From positions 62,001-126,000 of the forward strand of contig NW_006763144.1 in assembly GCF_000264905.1 (NCBI RefSeq): a stretch of DNA of 64,000 nt. The letters run 5' to 3'. The position numbers and the translations under genes are program-made. Of the stretch, positions 48,271 through 60,273 are shown in pieces. This DNA comes from Stereum hirsutum FP-91666 SS1 (lineage: Eukaryota > Basidiomycota > Agaricomycetes > Russulales > Stereaceae). How positions within the stretch are numbered: position 1 is the stretch's first letter; every line of letters starts with the position of its first letter. The notes below the pieces were generated by a model that was given only the letters and a program-made list of their open reading frames with translations, was not told the DNA's origin and did not search any database.

Positions 48271-50365
48271 AGTAGCTGTCGCTATAGACGAAGGGAGTGC
48301 CCTTACTACACCAACTGGGGCTATCAGCGCGAGTGTAGGTGGCGTTAGCCGCTCACCCCGTGAATTATATCATGTCGCCTCTTTTCTTCGCACGAGAACC
48401 AATCAGACGCCCAGCATGCAGAGGAAGCAAATATAGCAGAATCACTCCTTGTGATGCACTCCGTACTGGCAAGAGTTCCACACCTTGGCGTTTCCATCAA
48501 ACCTAGAAAACTGCACTCTCAAGCATTCAGTGGAGACAGAATCTAACTCGTTCTACGAACTGCCGGGTCTGAACCTCTTTCAGACAGACAAAGTTGCAAT
48601 CTTTGCTCATTGGTTCCATCTATGAATTCCAGCCATGATCATCAGGGAGGGAGCATACAGCATCGGCAAGGATAGAATCGGAGTGCTTGATGGAGATGAT
48701 GGGCGTCCTGGCGATCTACCAAGATTCGCAGGGTCTAAGCATACCATTTCTTCGGCGTCTCCCAAGACGAGTATCACTTGGCTCTCCCATCGTTTACGAC
48801 GATGAAACTGCCGGCTTCACCACTGCACAGCACATACCAACAAGAGTGGAAGGCATATTGCGCGGACGCGTTTTGGAGAGACCCAATGTGTCCCGGAAAC
48901 GACGGAATGACCTTCTGAAAACGCTCGTATAATATAAGCACAGCGGATAACGTTTTTACGCAGCCCCAAAGTGTGAAAGAGCTGCCTCAAGTTGCCTTCA
49001 GTTTTTCCTTTTCGCTCAGCATGCTCCACCGATCCTTGCTCATCATCAGTTCTTCTTATACACCTGCTGTCATCGATAGAGCCCGCGCTCATCGTCCACT
49101 CAACGACGCCCGCTGAGACTGACACCCCACTGACTCGAATCTATCAGGATCGATACAACTTTGTGGGTCGCAAACATGACTGTGGTCAGCATCAAACATC
49201 AGAACGCGATGGATCGCCTAAACCTTCCTTCCTTCCTTCCTAGTTCACGAGTACTCAGGAGCGCGCTGCGCCTTGGGGAAACGAAACCGATGGATAGATG
49301 GAGACAAGTTTCTCTGATCACTACTCCCAGCACACCATGGTGCTGCAGGGGTCGTGGTAGAAAAAGAATGGTGGGGCAGGTCATGACAAACCCCGAGAGG
49401 GTAACGAAGGTAGGTCTTGCCCGCGGAGGCGGGGTAACAAAGTGCGGGTGCAGATGACCGTTGCAGAACCATTGGCAAGCACCGGACCCGATCGGGTAGT
49501 TCTGAGGGCTCTGAGCCCCTTTCTGACAGACCCACTTCCGCTTCTCACAAAGCAAAGCGCTCTGCTGTGCAAAACGATTTTCGTTGGTGCATGTGAGTTC
49601 AAGCACTATCGATGAGGGATCTGCTCTTCCTCCGGCGGTCCATTCTCGCATAAAGAACAATTGGCGACGACGTCCACATTCGGAGAATGAGGGCTCATCC
49701 GTTCTGAGTCTTCACTACGGGCGATGAGAAATATCGACTGCGAGACGAACTCCAAGAAAAGAACGAAGGAAGAGATTGATCGGCAAAGCGTACAGCGACT
49801 GCTTCGCTCTATACATGCAGTCAGGGTGTACCCGCGTCGGAAACTCAGTTACCACAGGTTACCACTCTGCCGTGGACTTCCTCCGTAGTAAGACGTCACG
49901 AGGTACCAACTTCGTACAGCACGGCCGCCCGCTCTCAGATCAAGAAAGTGATTCAGAGCACAATCTGGTCGCACACTGGACAGAGCCAGGCAAGACCGTA
50001 TCGCCATTGGTCTGAGTGGGAATAATATCGGATGCGATTGTGTATTTTGAGGACGCACCAAACAAATACACAGCGGCGTTACTGTGCTTGATGGTTTCCT
50101 CGAGGGGCTATTACAATGAAGGACCATTGGTAACGAGAGTTCAACGAGAGCGGTCATCGCGAGAAACGCAGAACCCGGGTAGCTCCGGCCGGGACGTCTG
50201 AGTTCGTAGAGCCGGACTGCCGGACGTGCCAGCTCTTCCAGGTGGCGTGAAACGGGCGCGACTGCTCGTATATGTTCTCTCAAGTCCCGTCGTCGTCGTG
50301 CAAGTTCATTCAAGCAATGGGACATAAATGTATGCACATGTATATGAGTACAGGGTCGCATATGC
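48271..50365. other. Gene-poor region, 2.1 kb
   Basis: No supported gene. Open frames at 48687-48932 (+) and 49199-49660 (-) lack motifs. A (CCTT)n tract lies at 49223-49240. The region borders the 3' end of the Plavaka transposase and may hold that element's terminus, but I found no matching inverted repeat on the far side. Confidence 0.45.
49223..49240. repeat. CCTT microsatellite
   Basis: Four tandem CCTT units plus CC. A simple repeat in non-coding DNA. Confidence 0.8.
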
Positions 50366-53300
50366 CTAAGGTGCGCTAAATCCAGCTCTATCCCATACAT
50401 CCTCATCCTCATCTGCTGAGCCGTTCCCCTCCGAGTCCTCCCTATCCGGTCCCTCGTAGATGTTCTCCTCGTATACTCTCTCCAGCGGCTCCTCTTGATC
50501 ACTATCCCCAGCTCCACCTACTTCTTTGTCAATACCGCGCTCATCATCGTCTCCTTCCACGCCCCCTGTAGTTACCGCGCCCTCTGCGCCACCCGTCACT
50601 GTGCCGCCCTCAGCCACACTGCGCTCATTCTCAGGATCGCCTTCGATCGCCTCATCGTCGTCGTCGTCCCCCTCTAAGTTACGTCCGCTGTCATCGCTCT
50701 CTTCGTCGCCTGCTCCGTCCGCTACTTCTTGGTCTTGTAACAAACTCTCGTCTTCGGACTCCAGGTCAACTTGTACGGTATCCTGCCGGAGGACCACATC
50801 ACACGCACGGGTACTGCGATGCCCAACACCACCTCCACGGTACCTCATAACCATGTCCCTGTCAACAAAACTATTCAATGTAAGTAATTATCCAACAGAA
50901 AACTTGAAGCCTTAAGATACTCACATATTAACATACATAGAGTTCCAGTCGTCGCACTCGTCCTCAGAGTCTCCCCCATGGAACCGCGCAAGCGACGGGC
51001 TGCTCAGAAGGTCCTCCCCAACACCCCCGTAAATAAATGCAGGAATCAGGTGAGCACCCCGGATGATATCAGCCGGGTTAATGAATCCGAATGCGTTGGG
51101 GTCGTCCTGCGCAAGAAAGCTAACACGAGGTAGGCGCTTAGCTGCCCAACCACACCGGCTGAGGGGCTCACTGTACCACCGTACCCAAATAAAGTCCATA
51201 CGCGTGAACTTTCCTGCGTCACCAGGTGCGTTGCGCTGTCGAACGTAGGTGTGGAACACGGTGATGACCCTTGCATACCAGTATGGATGGGCACCGTGGT
51301 CTGTACTGTCAGAGAGGACCATGAGATCACGACGGGTGCGAGGATTTATAGAGTCTTGGGCTCTCCGAATATCGTAGGTTGTGTAGTTGACTCGAACTCG
51401 ATGGTGACGATATATTTTGTTGTCTCGGATTTCGAGCGTAGTCAGTTCTGAATTCGAAAAATTGCGGCTTGACTCGACACCTTGCAGGCGAGCTAGGCAG
51501 TGTTGGCGTAGTTTGGGAGAGAAGTCCTGATTGAAGAGCATAAGTCAAAACTCCAAGAAAGCCAAGGAACCGTGAGATATATATACCTTGATAGCAGGAT
51601 CATTGCAATGTTCATGAAGCCAGACCTTGAGGTTGAAGTGGTCGCGTTCGGAGTCAGCGATATAGTGGTGAGCGCGCGGATCGGTTGTGATGTTATCGTC
51701 TGAGTGTCGACTGCGATTCATTTGCCCGTCTTTCCTCCTCCGAGCTTTGCGTCCAAGCTTCCCAAGGCGTGGATAGACTTCGACGAGTCGTCCGAACATT
51801 CGTCTGAGAAATCGGACACGTGCCTCACGGCGGGCTAGCTGTGGGACGAAGTTGTTCTTGCTGCCCCTTCGGTACGAGTCCTTAGGTTCTCGGTGTGCGG
51901 CTTCGAACTATTAATGCCGGGGAACGAAGAGAGAATACATGAGTTTTGAGTCCAAGGAGAAGAAGTCAATTGAAAGTCTAATGAGAACTCTCGTACCCGC
52001 TGTGCACTAAATAGTTCGTAGGTTCCAATGTGACGAATTGTGCGAGGGTAGTCTGGGAGGCGGTGTAGCTTGTATGTAGAGTCGTTGAAAGGCTTAGGTT
52101 TAGATTGGGTGGCACCGGTAGTTGGAACTATATTCGACGAGTCCTTTTCTGTGTTAGTGGCGGCCTTTTGAGCTTGTCGATGTTCGCGTCTTGCTCGTGC
52201 ACGGGCCTCTCGAGGAAGCTCAAATGTCTTCCATTCGGCACAAGTCCGCTTCTTGAACAGCCGAACGGATGAGCCTAACTGTGTAGTGATATTTTCCAGG
52301 TCGTCTAAGGTAGAGTCGGTGTGCAGGCGCATCTTTGCGAAAGCAAGCCACGAGTTCAGATCAAACAATAAATCAAGAATAACCTTATTGTGCTCGCTGG
52401 GAAAGAGACCTTCAAAGACCGGGATAGCGCACTGAGAGAGGCGGATGTGAATTTAGTGCATGTGCTTCATTGACCGCACTGGTAACATTTAAGGTTATTC
52501 CTCTCACCTGAAGAAGGTCTTCGAAGTCCCTAGCGGCAAGCTTTTTCATCTCCGAGGCATTTGTGCTGAATTTTCTGATAGTATCGTCTCCAAAGGTAGG
52601 GACACGTCGATAACTGAATACTTTTAGTCAGCACGCAAGGTGTAAGCGGCAGGCGAAGGAGAAAGTATGCAAGGCCTAAGTCATTGATGAACAAGGAGAC
52701 TCACCGTTCGTTAAGTTCGTCCAAGGCAGTTCCTTTGATAGCAATGAGTAAACGGACCAGGTGAGCAAAGATGGCCCTCCAAACACCGGCCTCAAATTCG
52801 TGTAGGAGGTCAACGAGGAGTATAGCAAAAATGTTGAATTCGTTAACCAATGCAAGCTTTGAGAAAGCATTCTGTGTGGATGGCGGTCCGAGCGTTAGTA
52901 GGTAACAAGTAGTGTTGAACACAGATAATGAACATACCCGTGTAGGTACTCCTGATCCGCCGAGAACCGTGTCAATTCTTTCAGAGTTGATGCGAACTCC
53001 GCTCTCGAAGATGAGACGCCGTGCAGTCTCTATGTCAAATCGCCGGTCCTCATCGTCGACACGAAGATCCTTCTCACGCGTCTTCATATCGGGCTTTGTT
53101 CCCATCTTGTGGATGTTGGCTTTTTCGACAAAGCAGGACGGACACGGACATCGCCCAAGGTTCTTGATCGTCGCAATGAGTACCCTGCAGCAAATCCAAC
53201 TTTGTCAGCTCATGAGAGGCGATGCACCGAAGGGAGAAACAGATAACATGACATACTTCTCCGGATAATCAGCTGTATAGGAGAAAAACCGAGGAAAGAT

Positions 53301-55061
53301 ACGACGTCGTCGACCATCGCCACAATCCACCAAGATTCCGTTTCTGTACGCGTCCATAAACTTCTCGTCAAGGAGTAGGTTCCATATTTCATGGAACAAG
53401 TCCCTCTTGCAGTGGGTAAGAACTTCGGGTCGGGCTTTGTCCCCAAAAATGTGGCGGTATTCATCTTGGAAGTCGTCGGGAAGCTGTGAGGTAAGCAAGT
53501 GTTAGCATAGTCAGATGATGGTAACCGACAGTTATAACTGCGTACCGATGGAACATAAGCAAGATGATAGCATGCATGCGCAGACGGTCGAGCTAAGGTG
53601 TACTTTGATTGGGCGCCGAGCATCATGTAGAACGGCCAAAGCGAAGCATCACCAAACTGAGCAAGATGTGTTGCATCTGATCCGAGTAAGATTGGCGCCA
53701 CAATGCGCTCAAATCCGTCATCAGGAATGTCGGGCAAATGTTGGATAGCAGCATGTTCCTCGAGGAGAGCGGGAGAGGTGAAAAGCTCCCCATAAATACG
53801 CTCCGAAGACGAACCATCCACCGACTTGCAGCGAAGTTCGAAGGGAGTCGTATGGAGGGTGGGAGCGATCTCCTTGTTACTGTAAACATCGGTCACGATG
53901 TCGATGATAGAGCGGTGAACCACTTTATCGACCGTGAGTGTGGGTGCAGCGTCCTCCTGACTACAGTCAGCTGGAACATTGGCCGGTGGAAGACGTATCT
54001 TGACGGAGGATGTGGTCCAACCGCAGTCGGCCTCGATGTGTTTGTCAAGGCGTCTAGTCTCGTGCTGAGCTCGGAAAGCCTTAACATCTGTCGCTGGAAA
54101 ATGCTGCTGGAAGGCTGTGAGACGGTCCATCTCAGCATTGGACTTGGTCGAAGATCCCGTCTGCTGCCAGTAAGTTGTCAAAGCAGTTCCGACGTTAGGG
54201 AAAGGCGCAAACGCGGCTCTTCGCTCAGCTTCGATGTCTGCTGACTTGGAAGCTTTGGTGGTGGCAGCAGAAGAGATGCCTGCCAACTTTGCATATCGAG
54301 CAAGGGTGGGAGAATCGCACAGGCCAGCAAGGGAGGTATCGAGAACAGGAATAGCGCTGGGTCGATTGGGGTAAATACGATATAGGCCAAACTCATCTGG
54401 TTCGGTGACGAACGGTGAGCGTGATTGAGGAGGAGCAGTACACGGGGATGATGGTGGAGTTATCGACGGCGGAGTCGGTGGTGGAGGCAATGGTGCAACT
54501 GCTGGGGTGGCGGGATACTGTGACATGCTTTTGATCTGTGTGCCTGGTACGAAGTCCTTTAGACGGTTTGGGACACGGACTGCACGCCCAGATCGAGAGA
54601 GCTGAACGGGTACAGGGTCGGGTAGCAAGGCAGGTATATCGTCAATGGGGGCGGGGAGGTTCTACAGGTGGTAGAGATAGTGTGTCAGTGATACCTCCTA
54701 CCGTTAGAATAACTGTGGCGGAGACAAACGGGTTGGTCTTCGGAATTTGTGACCCTTGGGGACAGTGTCGTCGCACGCTGCTTGCAAGAATGTTCAACAC
54801 CAAATCTCGAATAAACAGTTACAATGCAACACTTACTTGCACACTTGCGCTACCTGATGCTTCAGGCTGTTCATCTGCGCGTTGACGTTTTGCTGGTTCG
54901 TCCGCCGCCCGAGGTGCAAGTCGTTTTGGTACGCGCCGTGAAGTCTTCTTACTCTCATAATATTCCTGGTAACCTTGACATTTCTGCTGGTGGTGTTTGA
55001 GTGCGTTCGATGTCGAAAAAGAGTTCTTGCTGTTACAGCCAGGGCAGGAGAGGGAGGGCAT
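50366..55061 (-). CDS. Plavaka-type DNA transposase (apparently intact)
   Basis: A multi-exon frame from ATG 55061 to stop 50366 with consistent splice joins throughout. The N-terminus MPSLSCPGCNSKNSFS and ALKHHQQKCQGY is a C2H2-like zinc finger. A disordered Pro-rich stretch follows. The transposase body then shows FYMMLGAQSKYTLARPSAHAC, LPDDFQDEYRHIFG, HCKRDLFHEIWNLLLDEKF, YPEKVLIATIKNLGRCPCPSC, VDLLHEFEAGVWRAIF, RRVPTFGDDTIRKFS with EMKKLAARDFEDLLQCA, STYKLHRLPDYPRTIRHIG and, near the end, NIFVDRDMVMRYRGGGVGH, followed by an acidic tail. These are hallmarks of the basidiomycete Plavaka superfamily, related to CACTA/KDZ elements, which moves DNA by cut and paste. I found no stop or frameshift, and 51-60 nt introns account for all frame changes. 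Some bodies of this family are longer. Confidence 0.88.
50366..55061 (-). mobile_element. Plavaka transposon (termini not located)
   Basis: The minimum extent is the transposase gene. Flanks of about 1-2 kb on each side (48271-50365 and 55062-56010) are gene-poor and probably include the ends, but I could not pair terminal inverted repeats or a target-site duplication by eye. A palindromic TGACGTCA at 55259-55266 lies about 200 bases upstream of the ATG and could be an activator site. Confidence 0.7.
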
Positions 55062-56010
55062 GGTGGTGGTGAGAACAAAGAATAGGACTCCGTGTCGTGA
55101 CCCCAATAAATTTTCGGCGAGGATGGGCATCTGCTATACAAGCTCATAAGGTGTCCAAGGTCCCATTCTTTTTATGGGATCAGATATGCCCAAGTAGGAG
55201 AGAAATACTTGTGAGCAACACTCGGGCCATATTACACCGGAGGCTAAACCCCTCCAAGTGACGTCACACATTAGAAGCATGATATTCGAGCATTATGATA
55301 CCATTCAAGTTATGAGAGACATGGGCATAACATACACTGATATTGGAGCCAAAGAATGCGGTCTCGACAACAGTATGGAGTGGGTTCATAAGACCTGCTG
55401 TCTAGCTTCGAGTCCCTGCCACTCCTAGCCTCAAAAGAACATGGCAAGCTAGATGGATACAAGAAGCATCTCCAAGTGATGACGCTGAAGATGCCTAGCT
55501 GGTCGAGATTGATGCGAGAACAAAGATGTGAACAGGGTCACCAATTGCGGCGAAACATAGAGAAGCCCAGGCGCCGCTCCCAAGCCATCAGGTCAAGTGG
55601 ACAAGAGATGCAAACATAAGCAGTCATAGGAGCACGGAAAAGAGCACACTATAACTCGTCAATGTGATGACGCAGAATAAAAATCAAGAGTTGATTGTTC
55701 GGAAAGCGAACAGGATGGATACAGGAAGGGAGTGATGAATGCGACTTCAATACCTAGAGTGGTGGTTGGATAGTGCACCACAGTTGTGCATGAGCCTTCA
55801 ATCCCCCTTTTCATGTGCTCGAGCTTGAAACAAGGAAAAGAATGTGTATCAATACGAAGGACGTGGCCGAAGAGAAGGGGAGAGGGAAGCTTGAAGCTTG
55901 AAGCTTGAGAATGTCCATCCGAAACCGGGTCAACACGGTCACGTGTCGTGAGGACGGAGCGCGCCGCATTGATTCAATAAAGCCTCGCCACTCTCTTTCC
56001 TTCCACTACC
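55062..56010. promoter_or_regulatory. Divergent region between Plavaka transposase and DUF6698-like gene
   Basis: About 950 bases between two divergent start codons. It contains the 8-base palindrome TGACGTCA (55259-55266) and three tandem AAGCTTG units (55887-55907). No coding sequence is recognisable; it presumably carries both promoters. Confidence 0.5.
55887..55907. repeat. Three tandem AAGCTTG units
   Basis: Exact head-to-tail heptamers about 100 bases before the ATG at 56011. Could be promoter slippage. Confidence 0.75.
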
Positions 56011-59000
56011 ATGGCTGGCTCTTCCTCTCGTCGCTCACGCAAGCGGTCACCCACACCACCCTCGTCATCCTCTGAAGACTCAGAATCCTCCCAGAGTGAA
56101 GACTCTTCCCAAGAGTCTGAAGACGAGCAGGAACCAGCTGCAAATTCGAAGAGGGGCAAAAAGGAGAAAAACAGAGGCAAGAAAGGTAACGGGCGGGGTA
56201 GGAAAAAGAAACGATGCATCGACAACGGGTGCGTATATACTCAATTTATCTGTCCCTTTTCTTCAATATCCGTCTTGTGGCTTCTTTGTAGCAATGCAAA
56301 GATCCTCGAACGTGCCAAGTGGTTTCGCCGAGGAATCGACCTCTACGCTAACTACCAGGAAGTCTTCAACGTCGGAATGTCGCTGGATGGCCTTCTCGCT
56401 ACCGACGACGATGTGGACTCAGAGGGATATCTTGATACGACTAAGGTGATGACTTCACTCTGCGCTGAGTATAACGTGTGCGTACGCCTCTCACGATTGT
56501 CTCTCCATTTTTCTTCACTGAGTACTCGACAGGGAAGACACGGTTATACTGCGAATGCAGAACTCTTACAATTCTATGTTGTCTCATGCCCCCGGCCTCA
56601 AGAAACGTATCCAACAGTATATTGATAAAGACGATTTTGATCTCTTGTGGCAGTTGGTCAACGAGGTAAGTATTCTCCTATTGAAATTGGGCTCTATATA
56701 TGTTTGGTTGCGCTCGTCTCGCCTGAACCTGCTCTGTCAGTGAATGAAAGGCCGCATATATGCACTGTTTCTTATAGGGAAAGTGCATATATGCGGCTGT
56801 ATGCATGCTCGACATTTGTGCCACTCACATTAACCCACCTGTGGGCTGTGGGCCACAGTGGCACCGGCTGGTATCCGAGTTCCCGGACACCACGTCCGTG
56901 CAGCTCACGCGTGAGCTGCACGGCCTGTTGAGCAAACACCTCTGATTGTCAAGCCATCGACGGGCACTGAAGCAACAACATAACACAACTAACTTTACTG
57001 CCAAGTTGAGCCTCATAATGCTCACTTGCTCAACTCTTCCACTCTGGATACTTACTCTGTTCGACTCACACAACTTTTTATTATTACAGATTACATCGGC
57101 AGCGAACGCTGGCAAGAACGAAGACACCGAAAAAGCCAAGTCCGGAATTGCGAGTTGGATCGCACACGCAAAGTCGATATCAGCCAATAGTACTGCATCA
57201 AGTGGATTGATGCCGTTCACCTCGAACGACAAGGCGGACCGAGGCTTTAACGATCTCGAATATGCTCGCTTACTAACTCCGCCATCTTTACTCGCTGACT
57301 TTGATGCCGATCCTACAAAGTACGTGTCTCACCCTCGATCTTGAAGCTCACTATTCATACTGCTCTAGATTCTCTGAGCGTTACGGTCCGAATGGGGAAG
57401 AAGCACTCACGACGGAAGAATACCCTTCAGTGTGCTATGCTCCAAGCTCCTATTCTCCCGGTGACCTCCTCAACGGGTTTGCCCAGTCGCCCATCATGGC
57501 TTGTGTGAGTACTCTCCTCCGACTTTTGTACTGTAACAGTATGGTGATACCGCATATCAGTTTGCTCGTACCGTCCTGCTCGGGAAGTCAGCGACGTTCA
57601 ATGGAAGCCGTTCGAAGAATGCACGGCCGTGTATTGCGGATATCCACGGAGTCACCAAACTAACTGCGCCATTCATCTCGTACCTCAGCATTCAGGTATG
57701 TCTGCCACTCCTTATCTCATTATGAACCGTGACATCTACTGAGCATCTGGCTTTTGAGACTCGGATTGCCATCAGCTCGAGGAAGTTCTGCGAGAAAGAC
57801 GACCTCTTTGATTACCCCGAGATGTACTACGATGTCATAGAGCTCTTCCAGACAAAAGAGCCTGTGATCGAGAGGTGGTCCGGTCTGACTTACGAGTGGT
57901 GGAATGTGTGAGTGTTGAGCATTGGAATAGTTTACCCTCGACGTAATGATTGCTTCTACAGAGAAGTCTTCAAGAACAAGGATGGCCGGGTTGTTGCAAA
58001 GCCAAAGTCGAAGCCTAGTGGAGTTCTGACCATGCGCGAGCGGATTTTGGTCCAAGCAGAGGCAGAGAAATTAGCGACTAGTAAGTGCTTGATTATCTAT
58101 AGCGCGGAATAACCCGCTGTACTACTTATCCCCTAGCAGCACGGACAGATCCCACTGTGCCGACAGGCTCAACGACTGGCTCTTCGACCCACGCTGGTCC
58201 ACCCGCCTCATCTGGTACTAGTTCGTCAGGTGCCACACCGCCACTGCTTGCCGCTCCGGCTAACGCTACTCATCTACCACTTGGAGTCACGTCCGCGTCT
58301 TCAGAATCAAACCCTTCTGCTGCAGCTGCGCCCATCCTCTCGTCGCAAGTGTCTCGTGTTTCTTGCTCTTCTAATCCTTCTATGCTGGGTCCACCTTTGA
58401 TGACTTCTGTTTCTACTCGCGCATCTGGTGCTTTGATTTCTTTTCCTTCGTCAACTCGTTCTTCGGCTCCGACAACACCATTCTCTCCAGCTCCGTCATC
58501 GGCTCCCTCCTCTTCGGCTCCGCCTTCATCAACCTCTTTGACAGCCGTAAATACCTCGGAAACTCGCACTATGAGACCTCCCACCGTACTCACTGACCGC
58601 CATCCTCAAACCTCTACTACCATCTCAGATACCAGCTCGTCATCTCTTCGCCGCTCGTCTCCCGAATTTCCCCCTTCTACTTTAACTTCACCCTCACGCA
58701 AGTCTTCGCCATTAACAGATGCCACCTCAAGCGACAGAGGCTCACCTGGACCATCTCGTTCTTCTGTGGATCTCGCTAGTGGCCGTGACGGGCGGGATGA
58801 AGAGGAACATCCGGAAGATGAGAGAGTGCAAAGACGGAAGCGACGGAAGGTAGCCGTGGATGTCAGGGAGGGCAAGGATAGGGACGAGGAAGGTGGTGTC
58901 AAGAAGCATGCGAAGCGTGCAGAGATAGAGGATGTGGAGCGGAGCCCTACGAAGACGAGGAAGCGGAAGAGTAGATCAGATGAGGGTGAAGGGGAAGATG

Positions 59001-59104
59001 ACGACGACGATGGTCAGGCGGCAGCGAAGAAGACTAAGAATAAGACGACGAAGAACTCGAAGGCAGTTAGCTCGAGGCCACGTCTGAAACAGAAGAAGGC
59101 TTGA
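56011..59104 (+). CDS. DUF6698-like protein
   Basis: The ATG at 56011 is in a good context (ACCATGG). Exon 1 (56011-56228) codes a Ser/Glu/Lys-rich nuclear-type N-terminus, and the next exon starts at 56292. The folded part is KILERAKWFRRGIDLYANYQEVFNVG, RMQNSYNSMLSHAPGLKKRI, a 425-nt intron (56666-57090), FNDLEYARLLTPPSLLADF, EEYPSVCYAPSSYSPGDLLNGFAQSPIMAC and FARTVLLGKSATFNG. It ends with a long Ser/Thr/Pro then Lys/Glu-rich tail. The order (basic N-terminus, helical domain, LTP motif, yP...Y, gLf.s.i and an R-x-LLG-ps stretch) resembles DUF6698 proteins, abundant in mushroom genomes; that assignment is from memory and moderate. Function is unknown. It stands head-to-head with the Plavaka transposase, so linkage to mobile DNA is worth testing. 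The frame appears intact. Confidence 0.72.
56751..56797. repeat. Perfect 16-bp stem hairpin within an intron
   Basis: GCCGCATATATGCACT (56751-56766) and its exact reverse complement (56782-56797) flank a 15-base loop, inside the long intron of the DUF6698-like gene. Confidence 0.85.
56896..56923. repeat. 28-bp perfect palindrome within the same intron
   Basis: The arm CCGTGCAGCTCACG is followed at once by its reverse complement, with no spacer. Also nearby, GTGCCACT near 56819 pairs with AGTGGCAC near 56857. Confidence 0.85.
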
Positions 59105-59914
59105 TGTTCCTTCGTTTACTTCCTCGTTCTATTTTGTCAATGTGCGCTGTCTTCGTTCGTATTGTCTCTCTTCTTGTGCACGGACCCATTGTAATCGCTG
59201 TGGCCTCTTATCGTGACGTGTTCCTCTGCTCAATCCTTTCTGCCCGGCTCCTATGGTTTCGTTTCATGTGCATACTAGCCTTCCGTCTAAATACAATATG
59301 TGTGGCAGTCACCTCTCCATTTGCACGCTGTATGACCATGGATGTGAATACATGTCACGGCACATTCTATATATGCGTGCACCTGAATACTGTGGCCTGT
59401 ATGAACCTGCAAGTGCATACATGCTCGAAATGACTTGCAACAAACCTCCAGTCTTACAACAGAAGACCTTTGTTGTATCTTTATGCAGCCTGTTTGGGCC
59501 CGAGGTTCCCGTGCGGGTCTTACATGTGCATACATCTTTGTACAGCTATTCTATATGTTCCCGTAAGCCTTTGTAGTTTCCCGCGATGGTAAACGAAGAA
59601 CGGTGATGTCGTCAACAAACCGGCTAACTGGCTCGGCAAGTTTTGCCGACTTCACGTACAACAATTTTCTAACCCCGACCCTCCGGTATGGTCGGTCATC
59701 GAGATCTTCAACGTTGACACCACTTGTGAGTATCGGCGCTCACCCTTTGCGAGCTGGTTCAAAGTCCGCCGTGCCGCGTCTCGTTTACTCCCGTTGCCGA
59801 GCTGCCGAGTGGCTGCAGGCCCGTCACTTATGAACACGCAAAACAAAATGCTGCGATGATGCGCATAGTTACATCCAAGGTGGCCACATATAAAATCATC
59901 TAAATTATGTTTCT

Positions 59915-60030
59915 TTCATTTGGTTGCGACAGAATTCCTTAATTTCAGCGTGAACGAGCTACACGACAGACCTTACCCTCATATCAAATCACTCAAGGAG
60001 AGCGCAGGAATTCCGTCGCAACCAAATGAA
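59915..60030. repeat. 25-bp inverted repeat pair, possible foldback or MITE remnant
   Basis: An arm starting TTCATTTGGTTGCGAC (59915-59939) is repeated in reverse complement at 60006-60030 with a single mismatch. The 66-base spacer is non-coding. Spacing and size suit a small hairpin element. Confidence 0.75.
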
Positions 60031-60273
60031 GTTAATACATGTAAAACAATATTACAGATTTTATGAGATTTACTGTGTCGGCGTACCCTGAGCAAAACAC
60101 GCAATGGTCTCGCACATAGGTGCCACCCAGCCAACTCGGTGAGTTTTCCGGTGGCCCGCGTCGAAATGACATGCGGCTTGCCCGGCAGCTTTCGAAGTCC
60201 GACAATTTGCAATGGACATCGCGCTTGGTGGGAACGCCGGTACTCACCACTTGCAACGATGACCACGCCTTGC

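Noticed and set aside
49199..49660. 153-codon minus-strand frame
   Set aside because: No motif, overlaps a CCTT microsatellite, and parallel frames are also open on the same strand.
55259..55266. CRE-like palindrome TGACGTCA as a functional site
   Set aside because: A single 8-base match is weak evidence; mentioned under the Plavaka flank but not called as a separate regulatory site.
55372..55430. tRNA-like B-box resemblance (GCTTCGAGTCCCTGCC)
   Set aside because: No matching A-box or acceptor stem can be paired around it, so no tRNA is called.
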